Below are positions 14,334 to 22,538 of a stretch of 64,000 bases of DNA, piece by piece. The translations under genes and the position numbers were made by a program. The DNA is from Frondihabitans australicus (GTDB lineage: Bacteria; Actinomycetota; Actinomycetes; Actinomycetales; Microbacteriaceae), in NCBI RefSeq assembly GCF_003634555.1, contig NZ_RBKS01000001.1:620001-684000 (forward strand), written 5' to 3'. Below the pieces are notes generated by a model. The model saw nothing but the letters and a program-made list of their open reading frames with translations, did not search any database and was not told the origin of the DNA. Position 1 is the first letter of the stretch, and each line of letters starts with the position of its first letter.

Positions 14334-15778
14334 GCGGCGTCGGCCAGCGCGGCGGGCTCAGGATCGGGGAGCGTGCTCGCTGCTCCTGCGCCCGGCACCT
14401 CGACCCCCTCGGGCAGCCGCAGCGCCTCGGGCAGGAGGGCGCGGTGGGCCTGGAGCAGTTCGTCGGTCATCGCGTGGATCTGGTCGAGGGTGCAGTGGGC
14501 CGCGGTCAGGGGGTCCATCGCGACGGCGTGGTAGACGTTCTCGCGGTTGCCGGTGAGCGCCGCCTGCACGGCGAGCGTCTGGACGTTGACGTTCGTGCGG
14601 TTGAGCGCGGCGAGCTGCAGCGGGAGGTCGCCGACGTAGGTCGGCTGCACTCCTGAGCGGTCGACGAGGCAGGGCACCTCGACGCAGGCGTCGTCCGGCA
14701 GGTTCGTGATGAGGGCGCCGCGGTTCGGCACGTTGCCGTAGATCACGCTCGGCACGCCGGTCACGAGCGAGTTGACGATCGTGGCGCCGTACTCGACGCT
14801 CGGCTCGAGGTGGTCCTTGAGCTTCGCGAGCTGCTGGTCGATGTCGCCCTGCTCGTCGTGTGCCGAGCAGATCTCGTAGTAGTCCCAGCGCTCGGGGATG
14901 AACTCGAGCGTCGTCTCGGCGTCCTTGCGGAAGTATGGCAGGTACTCCGAGGCGTGGTGGCTCGACTCGGTCTCGAAGAAGCCGAAGGCGTCCATGAGCG
15001 TCGTGCGGACCTGCTCGTTGCCGCCCTCGTAGTTGCTCTCGGCCGTGGCCGCCTCGCTGTGGTCGCCGTCATCCTGCAGGAGCCCGGCGCCACCCCGACC
15101 GCGGAGGTGCTTGGCCGCCATCACCTCGCGCAGCCGCGGGTAGAGGTCTTCGCCGTGGCGCTCGAACTTCAGGATCCACGCCTGGTGGTTGATGCCGGCC
15201 GAGATGTAGTTCACCTCGTCGTACGGCACGCCGAGAGTGCGCGCGAGCATGCGGGTCGTGCCCTGCACGCTGTGGCAGAGGCCGACGGTCGTGAGGCCCT
15301 TGGCGTTGAGGAACGCCGTCGCCATCGCCATCGGATTGGCGTAGTTGATGAACTGCGCGTCGGGGCAGAGCTCGAGGGCATCCTGAGCGATCGCCTCGTA
15401 GACGGGTGCGGAGCGCAGGAACCGGAACACGCCGCCGGGGCCGACGGTGTCGCCGACCGTCTGGTCGACGCCGTACCGGCGCGGGATCTCGACGTCCCAG
15501 CGGTACGAGTCGATGCCGCCGACCTGGAAGGTGATGATCACGACGTCGGCGTCGGTGAGGGCCTCCCGTCGGTCGCTCGTCGCGACGATGTCGGTGTCGA
15601 AGCCGTGGTGCTCGGCGAGCTCGCGGGCTCCTGCCGCCACTCGCTCGACGCGCTCGGCGTTGATGTCCATCAGGCACAGCTGCGCGTCGCGCAGGGCCGG
15701 GAAGCTCAGGAGGTCGCCGATGAGGCGGAAGGGGAACACGAAGCCGCCGGCTCCGATGATCGTGATTTTCGTCGTCAT
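14327..15778 (-). CDS. melA: Glycoside hydrolase family 4, probable alpha-galactosidase (MelA-like)
   Basis: A 483-residue NAD+- and Mn2+-dependent GH4 glycosidase, cytoplasmic. The Rossmann motif IIGAGGFVFPFRLIGDLL starts at residue 7. The YANPMAM segment and the metal ligands in GLCHSVQGT and GINHQAW are present. GH4 also contains alpha-glucosidases and phospho-glycosidases. The CHSVQGT motif and the AraC plus CUT1 neighbours favour galactosidase (or glucuronidase) action on an imported disaccharide. First gene of the operon with the ABC importer, divergent from the AraC regulator over 91 bp. Full length, no defects. Confidence 0.88.
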   Translation of the reverse strand: MTTKITIIGAGGFVFPFRLIGDLLSFPALRDAQLCLMDINAERVERVAAGARELAEHHGFDTDIVATSDRREALTDADVVIITFQVGGIDSYRWDVEIPRRYGVDQTVGDTVGPGGVFRFLRSAPVYEAIAQDALELCPDAQFINYANPMAMATAFLNAKGLTTVGLCHSVQGTTRMLARTLGVPYDEVNYISAGINHQAWILKFERHGEDLYPRLREVMAAKHLRGRGGAGLLQDDGDHSEAATAESNYEGGNEQVRTTLMDAFGFFETESSHHASEYLPYFRKDAETTLEFIPERWDYYEICSAHDEQGDIDQQLAKLKDHLEPSVEYGATIVNSLVTGVPSVIYGNVPNRGALITNLPDDACVEVPCLVDRSGVQPTYVGDLPLQLAALNRTNVNVQTLAVQAALTGNRENVYHAVAMDPLTAAHCTLDQIHAMTDELLQAHRALLPEALRLPEGVEVPGAGAASTLPDPEPAALADAAH

Positions 15779-15869
15779 GAAGGGCAGGTTAGGAACCGAC
15801 GCCGGGTCGTGACCTCCGTCTGGCGCGGTGGTTCTTCCAGAATCCTCAGATCGTGTCTATGGTGATCGC

Positions 15870-16814
15870 GTGAGCCAACGACGGCTTCTCGAAGCCCCCC
15901 TCCAGTCCGAGTCCTTCTGCGACCAGCCGCGCCTGAGTGACGTCGACGTCGAGGTCGACGTCCCCGCCATCTGGGTGCGACACGGCCGCCCGCCGCACAT
16001 GCCGCGGCCCCACCGGCACGACGATCTCGAGCTGAACTTCGTCGTCTCGGGCGAGCTCGACTACCTGTTCGGAGGCATGCCGCTCAAAGTATGCGCTGGG
16101 CAGATCGCCGTGTTCTGGGGTGCCACTCCCCATCGTCTCGTTGAACAGGACGACGAGTCGTCGATCGAATGCCTCTGGGTGCATATACCGCTGGAGACCG
16201 TCTTCGGGTGGGCTCTGCCGCGCGACTACCTCAGCGACCTGCTTACCAGTCGACCGATCGTGCTGCCGTCCGACTCGGCCGGGCGCGACGTCGAGTCGAT
16301 GTTCCACTCCTGGATGAGCGACCTCATGGACGAAGGGGCGCAGGACTTCGCGCTGCTGGAGATCCATGCGCTCGTGCGGCGTCTGCTGCATCGGCACGCG
16401 GAGCATCTGGCGGCGGTCGCGGCGTCGGAGGGGGCGGCGGGGGCCGATCCTGCGCCCCTGGGGCTGACGCCGACACCGGGTGCGCACGCCGACGGCATGC
16501 AGCACGTGGTCGAGATGGCGCGGTACGTGACGGCGAACTTCCGGTCGGAGATCGCGGCCGCCGACATCGCCCGCGCGACGCACCTCAACCCGAACTACGC
16601 GATGACGCTGTTCCGAGAGACGGTGGGCACCACGCTCGGCGCGTACCTCACGCGGTGCCGGGTGGCGGAGGCGCAGCGACTGCTGCTCACGACGAGCCTC
16701 ACGACGGTCGAGATCGCCGACGCGGCCGGGTTCGGGTCGCAGTCGTCGTTCTACGCGCACTTCACTCGCACGTGCGGGGTGTCGCCGAGCGCGTATCGGC
16801 GCAGCCTCCGCTAG
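15870..16814 (+). CDS. AraC family regulator of the alpha-galactoside operon (MelR-like)
   Basis: A 314-residue activator. The N-terminal cupin-like sugar-sensing domain contains HMPRPHRHDDLELNFVVSG near 37-55. The C-terminal double HTH covers about 215-310, with VEIADAAGFGSQSSFYAHFTR and GVSPSAYRRSLR typical of AraC/XylS. It is divergent from the GH4-ABC operon, which it probably activates on binding the substrate. The GTG at 15870 has only a weak ribosome site; a GTG at 15828 is an alternative adding 14 residues. Confidence 0.9.
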   Translation: MSQRRLLEAPLQSESFCDQPRLSDVDVEVDVPAIWVRHGRPPHMPRPHRHDDLELNFVVSGELDYLFGGMPLKVCAGQIAVFWGATPHRLVEQDDESSIECLWVHIPLETVFGWALPRDYLSDLLTSRPIVLPSDSAGRDVESMFHSWMSDLMDEGAQDFALLEIHALVRRLLHRHAEHLAAVAASEGAAGADPAPLGLTPTPGAHADGMQHVVEMARYVTANFRSEIAAADIARATHLNPNYAMTLFRETVGTTLGAYLTRCRVAEAQRLLLTTSLTTVEIADAAGFGSQSSFYAHFTRTCGVSPSAYRRSLR

Positions 16815-16878
16815 CCGGCCGCGCCGCCGCGCGCGCCGTCAGACAGGGCGGGCGGGGCGGAGGCGGGCGGCCGTCTGG

Positions 16879-16884
16879 CAGGGT
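16879..16884 (+). promoter_or_regulatory. Candidate -10 element CAGGGT, leaderless spacing
   Basis: CAGGGT is followed by six bases (GGAGGC) and the ATG of the HAD gene. This matches the spacing of the TAGCGT elements before the genes at 39012, 40330 and 47716. Weaker hexamer than those. Confidence 0.3.
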
Positions 16885-16890
16885 GGAGGC

Positions 16891-17547
16891 ATGCTCTCCC
16901 CGCTGCTGCGCGCCTGCCTCTTCGACATGGACGGCACCATCGTCGACTCGACACCCGTCGGCAACCGGGCCTGGGGGCGGTGGGCCGACGAGGCGGGCAT
17001 CGTCGATCGCACGTTCATGGAGACGTTCCACGGGAGGCCGGGGCTCGAGGTGCTGGCCGAGATCCTGCCCGCCGACCAGATCGACACGGCCTTCGCGCGC
17101 CTCGTCGACCTCGAGGCGAACGACGTCGAGGGGGTCGAGGCGATCGCAGGAGCCGAGGCGCTCCTGTCGAGCCTCGACGACACGCAGCGCGCCATCGTCA
17201 CGTCGAGCCAGCCCAGCATCGTGCCGGTGCGGCTGGCCGCGGCCGGGCTCGACCGCCCATCGATCGTCGTCACGGCCGACCAGACCGCGCGGGGCAAACC
17301 GCACCCCGACCCCTTCCTGCGCGGTGCGTCGTTGCTCGGCGTGGCGCCGGGGGAGTGTGCCGTCTTCGAAGACACACCGCCCGGCATCGAGGCCGCTCGG
17401 GCCGCCGGGGTCGCGTTCGTGGTGGGCGTGCGGGGCACGCATCCCGATGCCGCGCTGCAGGGTGCCGACGTGATCGTCGACGACCTCTCCGCCGTGCGCG
17501 TCGAGCCTGCCGCCGAGGGCGCCTTCCGGCTCGTCGTCTCCGCGTAG
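16891..17547 (+). CDS. HAD superfamily sugar-phosphate phosphatase or mutase-like hydrolase
   Basis: A 218-residue HAD enzyme of the beta-phosphoglucomutase/GPP branch. Motif I is FDMDGTIVDSTP (11-22) with nucleophile and acid Asp. Motif II is IVTSSQPS near 106-113, the lysine of motif III is in ARGKPHPDPF near 130-139, and motif IV is FEDTPPGIEAARAAG near 160-174. The cap domain lies between motifs I and II, as in C1 HADs. The substrate is probably a small sugar phosphate or polyol phosphate. It follows the AraC gene on the same strand with a 76-bp gap but probably has its own promoter. Confidence 0.9.
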   Translation: MLSPLLRACLFDMDGTIVDSTPVGNRAWGRWADEAGIVDRTFMETFHGRPGLEVLAEILPADQIDTAFARLVDLEANDVEGVEAIAGAEALLSSLDDTQRAIVTSSQPSIVPVRLAAAGLDRPSIVVTADQTARGKPHPDPFLRGASLLGVAPGECAVFEDTPPGIEAARAAGVAFVVGVRGTHPDAALQGADVIVDDLSAVRVEPAAEGAFRLVVSA

Positions 17548-17560
17548 CCCGCCCTCCTCT

Positions 17561-17618
17561 GCGACAAAACGCGACACCTGCGACGCGCTCCGACGTCGCA
17601 GGTGTCGCGTTTTGTCGC
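17561..17618. repeat. Dispersed long hairpin, GCGACAAAACGCGACA family, copy 1
   Basis: A perfect 25-bp stem (17561-17585 with 17594-17618) and an 8-nt loop. Outer 16 bp GCGACAAAACGCGACA are shared with copies at 22398, 24164 and (one change) 32567. It lies 14 bp past the HAD stop codon. Confidence 0.92.
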
Positions 17619-17670
17619 GCGGGGAACCGGGAGCGGCGCGAAGGGGCGTGCGGCGGCGCGCCAAACTTGT

Positions 17671-17683
17671 TAGTCTGGCTAAA
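17671..17683. promoter_or_regulatory. Small palindrome TTAGTCTGGCTAA before the MFS gene
   Basis: TTAG-N5-CTAA in AT-rich sequence upstream of the transporter GTG, resembling a MarR/TetR-type half-site pair. No regulator gene is adjacent on this side, so the binder is unknown. Confidence 0.35.
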
Positions 17684-17717
17684 TAACTATCGCCGACCGA
17701 CAGGAGCGCCACCACCC

Positions 17718-18995
17718 GTGAAGAGACGATTCGCGTCCGGTTTCTCCCGCACCTTCGTGTCGCTGGGCACCCGCAACTACCGTCTCTTCTTCATCGGCCA
17801 GCTGGTGTCGAACAGCGGAAACTGGCTCACGAACGTCGCCCTGACGCTGCTCGTCCTCGATCGGACGGGCAGCGGCACGGCCGTGGGGTGGCTCGTCGCC
17901 TGCCAGTACGGGCCGATCCTGTTCTTCTCGATCTACGCCGGCTCGATCGCCGACCGGGTCGACAAGCGCAAGCTGCTCTACGTCACGCAGTCGCTCGAGA
18001 TGGCCGAGTCGGTGCTGCTGGCGGTGTTCGCGTTCATTCCGGGCACGTCGCTCGCCGTCTTCTACGTGATCGCGACCCTCGGCGGCTGCCTGCTCGCGGC
18101 CGACAATCCGGCGAGGCGCTCGTTCGTGCGCGAGCTGGTGCCGCGCTCGCAGGTGTCGAACGCCGTCACGCTCTACAGCTCGATGGTCAACCTCTCCCGC
18201 ATCGTCGGGCCCGCCATCGCCGGTCTGCTGGTCTCGACGCTCGGCTTCGGCTGGGCGTTCGCGATCGACGCCGCGTCGTACTCGGTCGTGATCGTCGCGC
18301 TGATCCGCATGAACGGCGCCGAGTTCTTCACCTCGCCGCGCGCCGTGAAGGCTAAGGGGCAGGTGATCGCGGGCGTCAAATACATCTGGCGCACGCCCGA
18401 GCTCGCGGTCTCGTTCGCCATGCTCCTGGTGATCGGCCTGCTCAGCTACAACTTCAACGTCACCTACCCGCTGCTCGTCGAGAAGGGTCTGCACGGCTCG
18501 GCGCTCCAGTACACGCTGCTGTACTCGTCGTTCAGCATCGGAGCGCTCGTCGGCACCCTGTTCGTGGCTCGGCGCACGACGATCACGCTCCGCACCATCA
18601 TCCTGAGCGCAGGAGCCTTCGGAATCGCTCTCACAGCCCTGGCGTTCGTGCCGAACATCCCGGTCGCGTACCTCGTCGCGGCCGCCGTCGGAGCCGTGTC
18701 GATCTCGTACATGACCGCCACCACGGCGATGGCGCAGCTGCGCGCCGAGCCGTCGATGGCGGGTCGCGTGATCGCCGTGCAGACGGTACTGCAGATCGGC
18801 ACCACACCGATCGGCGGGCCGCTGCTCGGATGGGTGGCCGATGTCGCAGGAGCCCGCGTCCCCATCCTCATCGGAGGCGTCGCCGCGCTCGCCACCTTCG
18901 CCGTGGCGGCGGCGACGGCCCGGCGCAGGATGAACGCCGACCCGCTCGAGGAGGTCGCGCGCGACACGGCGGCTACGCCGACCGTGTCGCGCTGA
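17718..18995 (+). CDS. MFS exporter (EntS/MFS_3 type)
   Basis: A 425-residue protein with 12 hydrophobic segments. The N-terminus RNYRLFFIGQLVSNSGNWLTNVAL matches the MFS_3 group. It continues GSIADRVDKRKLLY in loop 2-3, and NPARRSFVRELVP after helix 4 is also typical. This group includes siderophore and drug exporters; the substrate here is unknown. The GTG at 17718 has AGGAG 11 bases upstream. Convergent with the alcohol dehydrogenase gene, 16 bp apart. No adjacent siderophore genes. Confidence 0.88.
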   Translation: MKRRFASGFSRTFVSLGTRNYRLFFIGQLVSNSGNWLTNVALTLLVLDRTGSGTAVGWLVACQYGPILFFSIYAGSIADRVDKRKLLYVTQSLEMAESVLLAVFAFIPGTSLAVFYVIATLGGCLLAADNPARRSFVRELVPRSQVSNAVTLYSSMVNLSRIVGPAIAGLLVSTLGFGWAFAIDAASYSVVIVALIRMNGAEFFTSPRAVKAKGQVIAGVKYIWRTPELAVSFAMLLVIGLLSYNFNVTYPLLVEKGLHGSALQYTLLYSSFSIGALVGTLFVARRTTITLRTIILSAGAFGIALTALAFVPNIPVAYLVAAAVGAVSISYMTATTAMAQLRAEPSMAGRVIAVQTVLQIGTTPIGGPLLGWVADVAGARVPILIGGVAALATFAVAAATARRRMNADPLEEVARDTAATPTVSR

Positions 18996-19011
18996 CCGCC
19001 CGCCGCACCGG

Positions 19012-20061
19012 CTACGCGTCAAGGTCGGCCAGGTCGAGCACGAATCGGTACCGCACGTCGCCGCGCTCCAGGCGGTCCAGTGCCTCCGAGACGCGAGCGG
19101 ACGGCAGCACCTCGACGTCGGCCGTGATGCCGTGCTCGGCGCAGAACGCGAGCAGCTCGGCCGTGTGCAGCCGGCCGCCGGTGCCTGACGCGAACACGCG
19201 CTTGCGGCCCGGGAGGAAGGCGAAGAAGCGCGGCGGGGTCATCAGCGGATTGCCGAGCATGCAGAACGAGCCGTCGAGACCGAGCATGCCCAGCAGGGGC
19301 TCGAGGGCGTGCTCGGCCGAGATCGTGTCGATGACGAGATCGAAGCGACCACGGGCATCCTGCACCGCCTGCTCGTCGGTCGTGTCGAGCAGGGCGGTGG
19401 CGCCGAGGCTGATCGCGTCGTCGGTCTTCGCCGTGCCGCGGCTCAGCACCGTGACCTCGGCGCCGAGAGCCGCGGCGAGCTTGACGGCGAGGTGACCGAG
19501 GCCGCCGAGCCCGGCGACCGCGACGCGGCTGCCCGGGCCGATGCCGGAGGCGACGAGGGGCTCCCAGACCGAGATGCCGGCGCACATCAGGGGTGCGGCC
19601 GCGGCCGCGTCGAGGCCGTCGGGCAGGCGGTAGGCGAAGGTCGACTTCAGCACGTACTCGCGGCTGTAGAGGCCCTGCGTCTTCGTGCCGTCGACGCGGT
19701 CGGTGCCGCCGTAGGTGGTGACGGGCCCCTGCCAGCAGTAGTTCTCCTGGCCGGCGAGGCACATCGCGCACTCACCGCACGAGTCGACGATCGTGCCGAT
19801 CGCGACTCGATCGCCCATGACGAGGTCGGTCACGGCCGGTCCGACGGCGGTGACGACGCCGGTCGCCTCGTGCCCGGGCACGATGTCGCCCTCGCCGAGC
19901 ATTCCCTGGATGCGGTGGAGGTCGCTGTGGCAGACGCCGCAGAAGTCGACTCGCACGGCGATGTCGTCGTCGCGGAGGTCGCGGCGCTCGAAGGCGGTGC
20001 GCTCCAGATCGGTGGGTCGGTCGCTCGCACTGTTGCTCTGCCAGCCGGTGGTCGTTCGCAT
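19012..20061 (-). CDS. Zinc-dependent alcohol/aldehyde dehydrogenase (AdhA/YahK-like)
   Basis: A 349-residue medium-chain dehydrogenase. Catalytic Zn ligands lie in CGVCHSDLH (about 40-48) and GHEATG (about 62-67). The structural Zn cysteines are in CGECAMCLAGQENYC (about 94-108). The cofactor motif AGLGGLGHLAVKLAAALG is near 175-192. The pattern matches cinnamyl-alcohol-dehydrogenase-type NADPH aldehyde reductases. The ATG at 20061 has GAGAGGA upstream. It follows the TetR gene on the same strand, with two CGGAA-N6-TTCCG palindromes in the 99-bp gap, so it is the likely TetR target, perhaps for aldehyde detoxification. Confidence 0.9.
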   Translation of the reverse strand: MRTTTGWQSNSASDRPTDLERTAFERRDLRDDDIAVRVDFCGVCHSDLHRIQGMLGEGDIVPGHEATGVVTAVGPAVTDLVMGDRVAIGTIVDSCGECAMCLAGQENYCWQGPVTTYGGTDRVDGTKTQGLYSREYVLKSTFAYRLPDGLDAAAAAPLMCAGISVWEPLVASGIGPGSRVAVAGLGGLGHLAVKLAAALGAEVTVLSRGTAKTDDAISLGATALLDTTDEQAVQDARGRFDLVIDTISAEHALEPLLGMLGLDGSFCMLGNPLMTPPRFFAFLPGRKRVFASGTGGRLHTAELLAFCAEHGITADVEVLPSARVSEALDRLERGDVRYRFVLDLADLDA

Positions 20062-20080
20062 GGGGGTCCTCTCGAAATCG

Positions 20081-20138
20081 TCCGCACGAAGCGGAATGAC
20101 GATTCCGATACTACGCTTAAGCGGAAGATGGATTCCGC
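20081..20138. promoter_or_regulatory. TetR operator cluster, CGGAA-N6-TTCCG twice
   Basis: CGGAATGACGATTCCG (20092-20107) and CGGAAGATGGATTCCG (20122-20137) share identical arms with centres 30 bp apart. A third overlapping inverted repeat, TCCGC-N5-GCGGA, is at 20081-20095. All lie between the TetR stop and the dehydrogenase start. Confidence 0.7.
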
Positions 20139-20160
20139 ATAAGACCATGAAGAAGCGGAC

Positions 20161-20766
20161 TCAGGAGGCGAGCGGCGTGCCTCCCGATGGTCGAAGCCCG
20201 TCGATGTGCACTCTGACGAACCGGCGCCAGCGCTCGTCGTCGGCCTCGGGCAGGGCCTCCATCACTCCTCGCAGAGCCACGAGTAGCGCCTTGATGTCGG
20301 CGCCTGTCACGTCGGATGAGAGCACGCCTGCGGCCACCGCGTTGACCGTGAGCTGCTCGACCTTGGCGTTCGTCACCGGACGATCGGTTCGCTCGCCGAG
20401 GCGGTCGAGCAGCGCGGCCGAATAGAGCCGCTTCTCGGAGGTGAATCGGCCGACGTAGTCGAGAAAGGTGAGCAGCCCGCGTTCCGCGTCGCCGTCGTCG
20501 AGGGCGGCGTCGGCGGCCGCGTCGAGTTCGGCGGAGAGCTGCTCGGCGATGGCGTCGAGCAGGGCGTCCTTGCCCGCGAAACGTCGGTAGATCGTGCCGA
20601 CGCCGACTCCCGCGCGAGCCGCGATCTCTTCCATGCTGGCATCGGGGCCGCGTTCGGCGAAGGCTGCGCGAGCGGCCTCGATGACCCGCTGCTCGTTGCG
20701 CACGGCGTCGCGCCGAGGAGCACGAGCGCTGGCGAGAGCTCGCGAGGCGTCGGCGGTCGATGGCAT
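20161..20766 (-). CDS. TetR family transcriptional regulator
   Basis: A 201-residue repressor. The N-terminal HTH (about 20-66) reads VIEAARAAFAERGPDASMEEIAARAGVGVGTIYRRF, followed by a helical ligand-binding domain like TetR_C_33 (SBI/YcdC-like). It lies upstream of the Zn-dehydrogenase on the same strand. The paired palindromes between the two genes are its probable operator. The inducer is unknown, probably an aldehyde or toxic alcohol. The gene is divergent from the sugar porter. Confidence 0.92.
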   Translation of the reverse strand: MPSTADASRALASARAPRRDAVRNEQRVIEAARAAFAERGPDASMEEIAARAGVGVGTIYRRFAGKDALLDAIAEQLSAELDAAADAALDDGDAERGLLTFLDYVGRFTSEKRLYSAALLDRLGERTDRPVTNAKVEQLTVNAVAAGVLSSDVTGADIKALLVALRGVMEALPEADDERWRRFVRVHIDGLRPSGGTPLAS

Positions 20767-20861
20767 GCCACGAGCGTATCCCGACGGCGCCGCGCCCTCG
20801 ACGCAGCGTGTCCGCCGTCGGAGCGCTCCATTCCGAAAAGTGGAAGAATGGCTTGCGCAAA

Positions 20862-20901
20862 TGACAGGACATAGGGGTAGGGTTCACGTGTCCTAATGTC
20901 A
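20862..20901. promoter_or_regulatory. Imperfect inverted repeat upstream of the sugar porter
   Basis: TGACA.GGACA at 20862-20871 faces TGTCC...TGTCA at 20889-20901, immediately upstream of the AAAGGAG ribosome site (20905-20911). Possible operator; no dedicated regulator is adjacent other than TetR, whose own sites look different. Confidence 0.35.
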
Positions 20902-20917
20902 GAACAAAGGAGTTCCC

Positions 20918-22387
20918 GTGTCGACAACGACTGGTACGTCGGACACAGCCACGGGCGGCGCGATCTCGCTGCCGCCCCTCACCACAGGGCCCCACAGCAA
21001 GCGCCTCGGAATGGTCGCGCTCGTCGCCACCTTCGGCGGCCTCCTCTTCGGCTACGACACCAGCGTCATCAACGGCGCGCTCAGCCCGATGGTGCAGGAG
21101 CTGCACCTGACGGCGCTCTCTGAGGGCGGCGTCACCTCAGGACTCCTCTTCGGCGCCGCGGTCGGCGCCATCACCGGCGGTCGCCTGTCGGACGCCTGGG
21201 GTCGACGCAAGTCGATCATGCTCATGGCGGTGCTGTTCTTCATCGGCGCGATCCTCTGCGTCATCGCGCCGACGTTCGGCGTCATGCTCGCCGGCCGCAT
21301 CGTTCTCGGCCTCGCCGTCGGCGCAGCGTCGACGATCGTCCCGGTCTTCCTTGCCGAACTCGCTCCGTACGAGATCCGAGGATCGATCGCGGGCCGCAAC
21401 GAGTTCGCGATCGTGCTCGGCCAGCTCCTGGCCTTCTGCATCAATGCCGCCATCGCCATCATCGCCGGCGGCGAGGGCCACGGCGTGTGGCGCATCATGC
21501 TGGCCGTCGAGGCCCTGCCGGCGATCGCGCTGTTCATCGGCATGATCCGCATGCCCGAGTCGCCGCGCTGGCTCGTCTCGAAGGGCCGCGACGCCGAGGC
21601 GCTCGAGGTGCTGTCGACGCTCCGCACGAAGGAGCGCGCCGAGGCCGAGCTCAAGGACGTCGAGCGCGTCACGACGGAAGACAAGAACGTCGTGAAGATG
21701 GACCTCGGGTCGATCCTGCGCAACAAGTGGCTGATCCGGATCCTGCTCGTCGGCATCGGCCTCGGCGTCGCCCAGCAGCTCACCGGAATCAACGCGGTCA
21801 TGTACTACGGCCAGTCGGTGCTCCGCGAGGCCGGCTTCGGCGCGCAGGTCGCGCTCATCGTCAACATCGGCCCCGGCATCGTCGCGGTGATCGGCGCCAT
21901 CATCGCGCTGCGGATGATGGACCACTTCTCGCGCCGCCTCACGTTCATCCTCGGCTTCACGCTGACGACGATCTGCCACCTGCTCATCGGCATCGGCTCG
22001 GTCGCGCTGCCCGTCGGCAACCCGGCCCGCCCGTGGGTGCTGCTCGTGCTCATCATCGCGTTCGTCGGCTCGATGCAGACCTTCCTCAACGTCGCCACCT
22101 GGGTGACGCTGTCGGAGATCTTCCCGCTGAAGATGCGCGGCTTCGGCATCGGCGTGTCGGTGTTCTGCCTCTGGATCGCGAACGCCTTCCTCGGCCTGTA
22201 CTTCCCGACGATCATCAGCGCGTTCGGCATCACGGGCACGTTCTTCGGCTTCGCCGTCGTCAACGCCCTCGCGCTGCTGTTCGTGTGGCGCGCCGTCCCC
22301 GAGACGCGCGGCCGCACGCTCGAGAAGCTCGAGGAGGACGTCACCACGGGCGCGATCTACACGCAGAACGTGAAGTCGCGCGCCTAG
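20918..22387 (+). CDS. Sugar porter family MFS transporter
   Basis: A 489-residue, 12-helix sugar:H+ symporter. Signatures are GGLLFGYDTSVINGAL near 42-57, GRLSDAWGRRKSIM after helix 2, and PESPRWLVSKGR at the end of helix 6. QQLTGINAVMYYG is near 286-298 and PETRGRTLEKLE at the C-terminus. All are classic for the XylE/GLUT-type family (TC 2.A.1.1). The sugar is unknown. The GTG at 20918 has AAAGGAG 6 bases upstream. It stands alone and may feed several catabolic genes in the window. Confidence 0.95.
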   Translation: MSTTTGTSDTATGGAISLPPLTTGPHSKRLGMVALVATFGGLLFGYDTSVINGALSPMVQELHLTALSEGGVTSGLLFGAAVGAITGGRLSDAWGRRKSIMLMAVLFFIGAILCVIAPTFGVMLAGRIVLGLAVGAASTIVPVFLAELAPYEIRGSIAGRNEFAIVLGQLLAFCINAAIAIIAGGEGHGVWRIMLAVEALPAIALFIGMIRMPESPRWLVSKGRDAEALEVLSTLRTKERAEAELKDVERVTTEDKNVVKMDLGSILRNKWLIRILLVGIGLGVAQQLTGINAVMYYGQSVLREAGFGAQVALIVNIGPGIVAVIGAIIALRMMDHFSRRLTFILGFTLTTICHLLIGIGSVALPVGNPARPWVLLVLIIAFVGSMQTFLNVATWVTLSEIFPLKMRGFGIGVSVFCLWIANAFLGLYFPTIISAFGITGTFFGFAVVNALALLFVWRAVPETRGRTLEKLEEDVTTGAIYTQNVKSRA

Positions 22388-22397
22388 CCCCCCTCTT

Positions 22398-22455
22398 GCG
22401 ACAAAACGCGACAATCGCGACGTCTCCGGGCGTCGCGATTGTCGCGTTTTGTCGC
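22398..22455. repeat. Dispersed long hairpin, GCGACAAAACGCGACA family, copy 2
   Basis: A perfect 25-bp stem (22398-22422 with 22431-22455) and an 8-nt loop. The inner nine stem bases (ATCGCGACG) differ from copy 1 (CCTGCGACG), yet both stems pair perfectly, so changes on one side are compensated on the other. It lies 10 bp past the sugar-porter stop. Confidence 0.92.
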
Positions 22456-22477
22456 GGAGGAGTGGTCTCCGGCCAGG

Positions 22478-22537
22478 GCCTCCCGAAAACGACTCCGCGC
22501 ACCCGATTTCGCGTGCGCAGAGTCGTTTTCGGGAGGC
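22478..22537. terminator. Second hairpin in the same convergent gap
   Basis: GCCTCCCGAAAACGACTC (22478-22495) pairs perfectly with GAGTCGTTTTCGGGAGGC (22520-22537). It is adjacent to the next gene's stop at 22539. A different sequence family, but the same layout and a related AAAACG/CGTTTT core. Confidence 0.8.
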
Positions 22538-22538
22538 G

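Noticed and set aside
17718-18995. Siderophore exporter function for the MFS_3 protein
   Set aside because: No siderophore biosynthesis, receptor or iron-box sequence nearby; family alone does not fix the substrate.
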